Source: JASFJH01 sp050117725 | Lineage (GTDB): Bacteria > Pseudomonadota > Gammaproteobacteria > AKS1 | Reading direction: 5' to 3' | Assembly (NCBI GenBank): GCA_050117725.1 | Contig: JASFME010000126.1 | Location: 1 to 6,841 of the forward strand | DNA: 6,841 nucleotides | Shown: positions 5,898 through 6,841 of the stretch, one piece after another | Position numbering within the stretch: position 1 is the first letter of the stretch | Layout: every line of letters starts with the position of its first letter | The notes under the pieces: model-generated | The model's database searches: none | The model's input: only the letters and a program-made list of their open reading frames with translations | What the model was told of the DNA's origin: nothing | Position numbers and translations under genes: made by a program

Positions 5898-6841
5898 TTA
5901 GTAATTGCTGAACCAGAAGGCCGCGTAGGGTGGCAATGTAAGCCACTCATCGTGATACTCGACCTCGCATTCGCCAATCAGCTCTGTCCAGCCACGAATA
6001 TCATCGGGCAAGCTGTGCAACGACAAGCGCATCGTTTCTTCGGTGAAGTTGTACAGCGCAATAATAACCTGGTCGCCATCCGGAGCAATACGCTTGATAG
6101 CAAACAGACGCTCCCCAACATTAATGAGCTTTTGTTTCGCCTCGGGGTGAAATGCAACCTGACGTCGCCGTACACGTAACAGCTGCTTGCAGGTTTCGAA
6201 AACCCGGCCGGTTTCGCTTTCATGATTAGCGATGAGTGCCTCGAGTTCAGCACGATCCCACTTACGGCGATTAATCGAACGCGTTGCCCCGCTCTGTTCA
6301 ACACCGGTGTGGTCGTTCGGGGTTGCAGTCAGGCTATGCAGGTACAAGGCGGGAATACCGCGCAGGCTCAAAGCCACGATTTGCGATAACAGGAAAGCCG
6401 GGATATGCCACTGGCTGTTAGCGGGGTGTGGATCACGAAACGCGTCAAAATAACTGATATTCAATTCATACGGGCTTTCTCCGCCATTGCTGTCACGTTT
6501 CATGGCAATATAGCCACCCCGTTCACGCATCGCCTCGAGCAGGCTGTTGACCTCTTCAGGCGGAACCAGGCCCTCCAGTGGACGCATGCCGACGCCGTCG
6601 TGCGAGGCCGAAAAATTCAGGAAGGTACAGCCAGCCGGTATGGACATTGCCTCGATCGACTTCGCCCAGCTGTTCAGATAGCGGGTATTCCCTGACCAGA
6701 TCGCATGCAGCAGCAAAGGTGGCAGGCTGAACTGGTAGATGATATGTGCCTCGTCACCCTCGCCAAAATAACCGATGTTTTCCTCATGGGGCACGTTGGT
6801 CTCGGTCATGATCAGCGCACCAGGCTCGACGATGCTCAGAA
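5898..6841 (-). CDS. GH13_18 phosphorylase, probably glucosylglycerate phosphorylase (partial)
   Basis: The last 313 residues of a sucrose-phosphorylase-family protein are present. The frame stays open to the right edge, so the Met at 6807-6809 is internal and roughly the first half, including the Asp nucleophile, lies outside. The visible part opens with VEPGALIMTETNVPHEEN, whose Glu (residue 13 of the fragment) is the expected acid/base. SASHDGVG (77-84) carries the transition-state Asp (D81). GIPALYLHSL (161-170) and ATRSINRRKW (185-194) follow, then the C-terminal beta domain ending in AAFWFSNY. GH13_18 includes enzymes for sucrose, sucrose-6'-phosphate, glucosylglycerol and glucosylglycerate. 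The neighbouring gpgS makes glucosylglycerate phosphorolysis (to glucose-1-phosphate and D-glycerate) the best call, but specificity is inferred from context. It converges on gpgS, with 5 nt between the stops. Confidence 0.82.
   Translation of the reverse strand, partial: LSIVEPGALIMTETNVPHEENIGYFGEGDEAHIIYQFSLPPLLLHAIWSGNTRYLNSWAKSIEAMSIPAGCTFLNFSASHDGVGMRPLEGLVPPEEVNSLLEAMRERGGYIAMKRDSNGGESPYELNISYFDAFRDPHPANSQWHIPAFLLSQIVALSLRGIPALYLHSLTATPNDHTGVEQSGATRSINRRKWDRAELEALIANHESETGRVFETCKQLLRVRRRQVAFHPEAKQKLINVGERLFAIKRIAPDGDQVIIALYNFTEETMRLSLHSLPDDIRGWTELIGECEVEYHDEWLTLPPYAAFWFSNY

Noticed and set aside
5883..5907. CAATT/AATTG stem between the convergent genes as a shared terminator
   Set aside because: The arms are only 5 bp and AT-rich with a 15-nt loop, too weak to support a terminator.

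Overview
The window reads as chromosomal DNA of moderate GC from a proteobacterium, most likely a gammaproteobacterium from a saline or nitrogen-poor habitat. This is inferred from the Pseudomonas-like GalU, the membrane GGDEF-EAL protein, the CRP-, IHF- and NtrC-like sites, and a compatible-solute operon. No rRNA, tRNA, CRISPR array or mobile element was seen.

Layout. Positions 1-134 are the 3' end of an unidentified plus-strand gene. A probable sigma70 promoter overlapping its stop drives a membrane-bound Cache/PAS-like sensor with GGDEF and EAL domains (208-2262). Next come a consensus CRP-type palindrome, a -10 box and a 66-codon gene of unknown function (2392-2592), followed by a perfect 13-bp hairpin. 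The 328-bp gap before galU holds what looks like a complete enhancer-dependent promoter: an NtrC-type palindrome (2741-2757), a consensus IHF site (2801-2813) and a -24/-12 sigma54 element (2834-2848).

That promoter points into a tight operon: galU (2921-3775), an HAD phosphatase of the mannosyl-3-phosphoglycerate phosphatase family (3780-4655, 4 nt after galU), and gpgS, glucosyl-3-phosphoglycerate synthase (4648-5892, overlapping the phosphatase by 8 nt). Convergent and only 5 nt away is the 3' part of a GH13_18 sucrose-phosphorylase-family gene (5898-6841, minus strand, running off the right edge). It is best read as glucosylglycerate phosphorylase.

Together these form a glucosylglycerate module. 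GalU makes UDP-glucose from glucose-1-phosphate and UTP. GpgS joins glucose to 3-phosphoglycerate. The phosphatase releases the solute glucosylglycerate. The phosphorylase can return it to glucose-1-phosphate and glycerate. Glucosylglycerate is a nitrogen-free anionic solute known to accumulate in several bacteria when salt stress or nitrogen shortage limits glutamate. NtrC/sigma54 control of its synthesis would therefore make physiological sense, and it is the most interesting reading of this window. The enzymes are recognised with good confidence. The regulatory architecture comes from sequence matches only and is untested.
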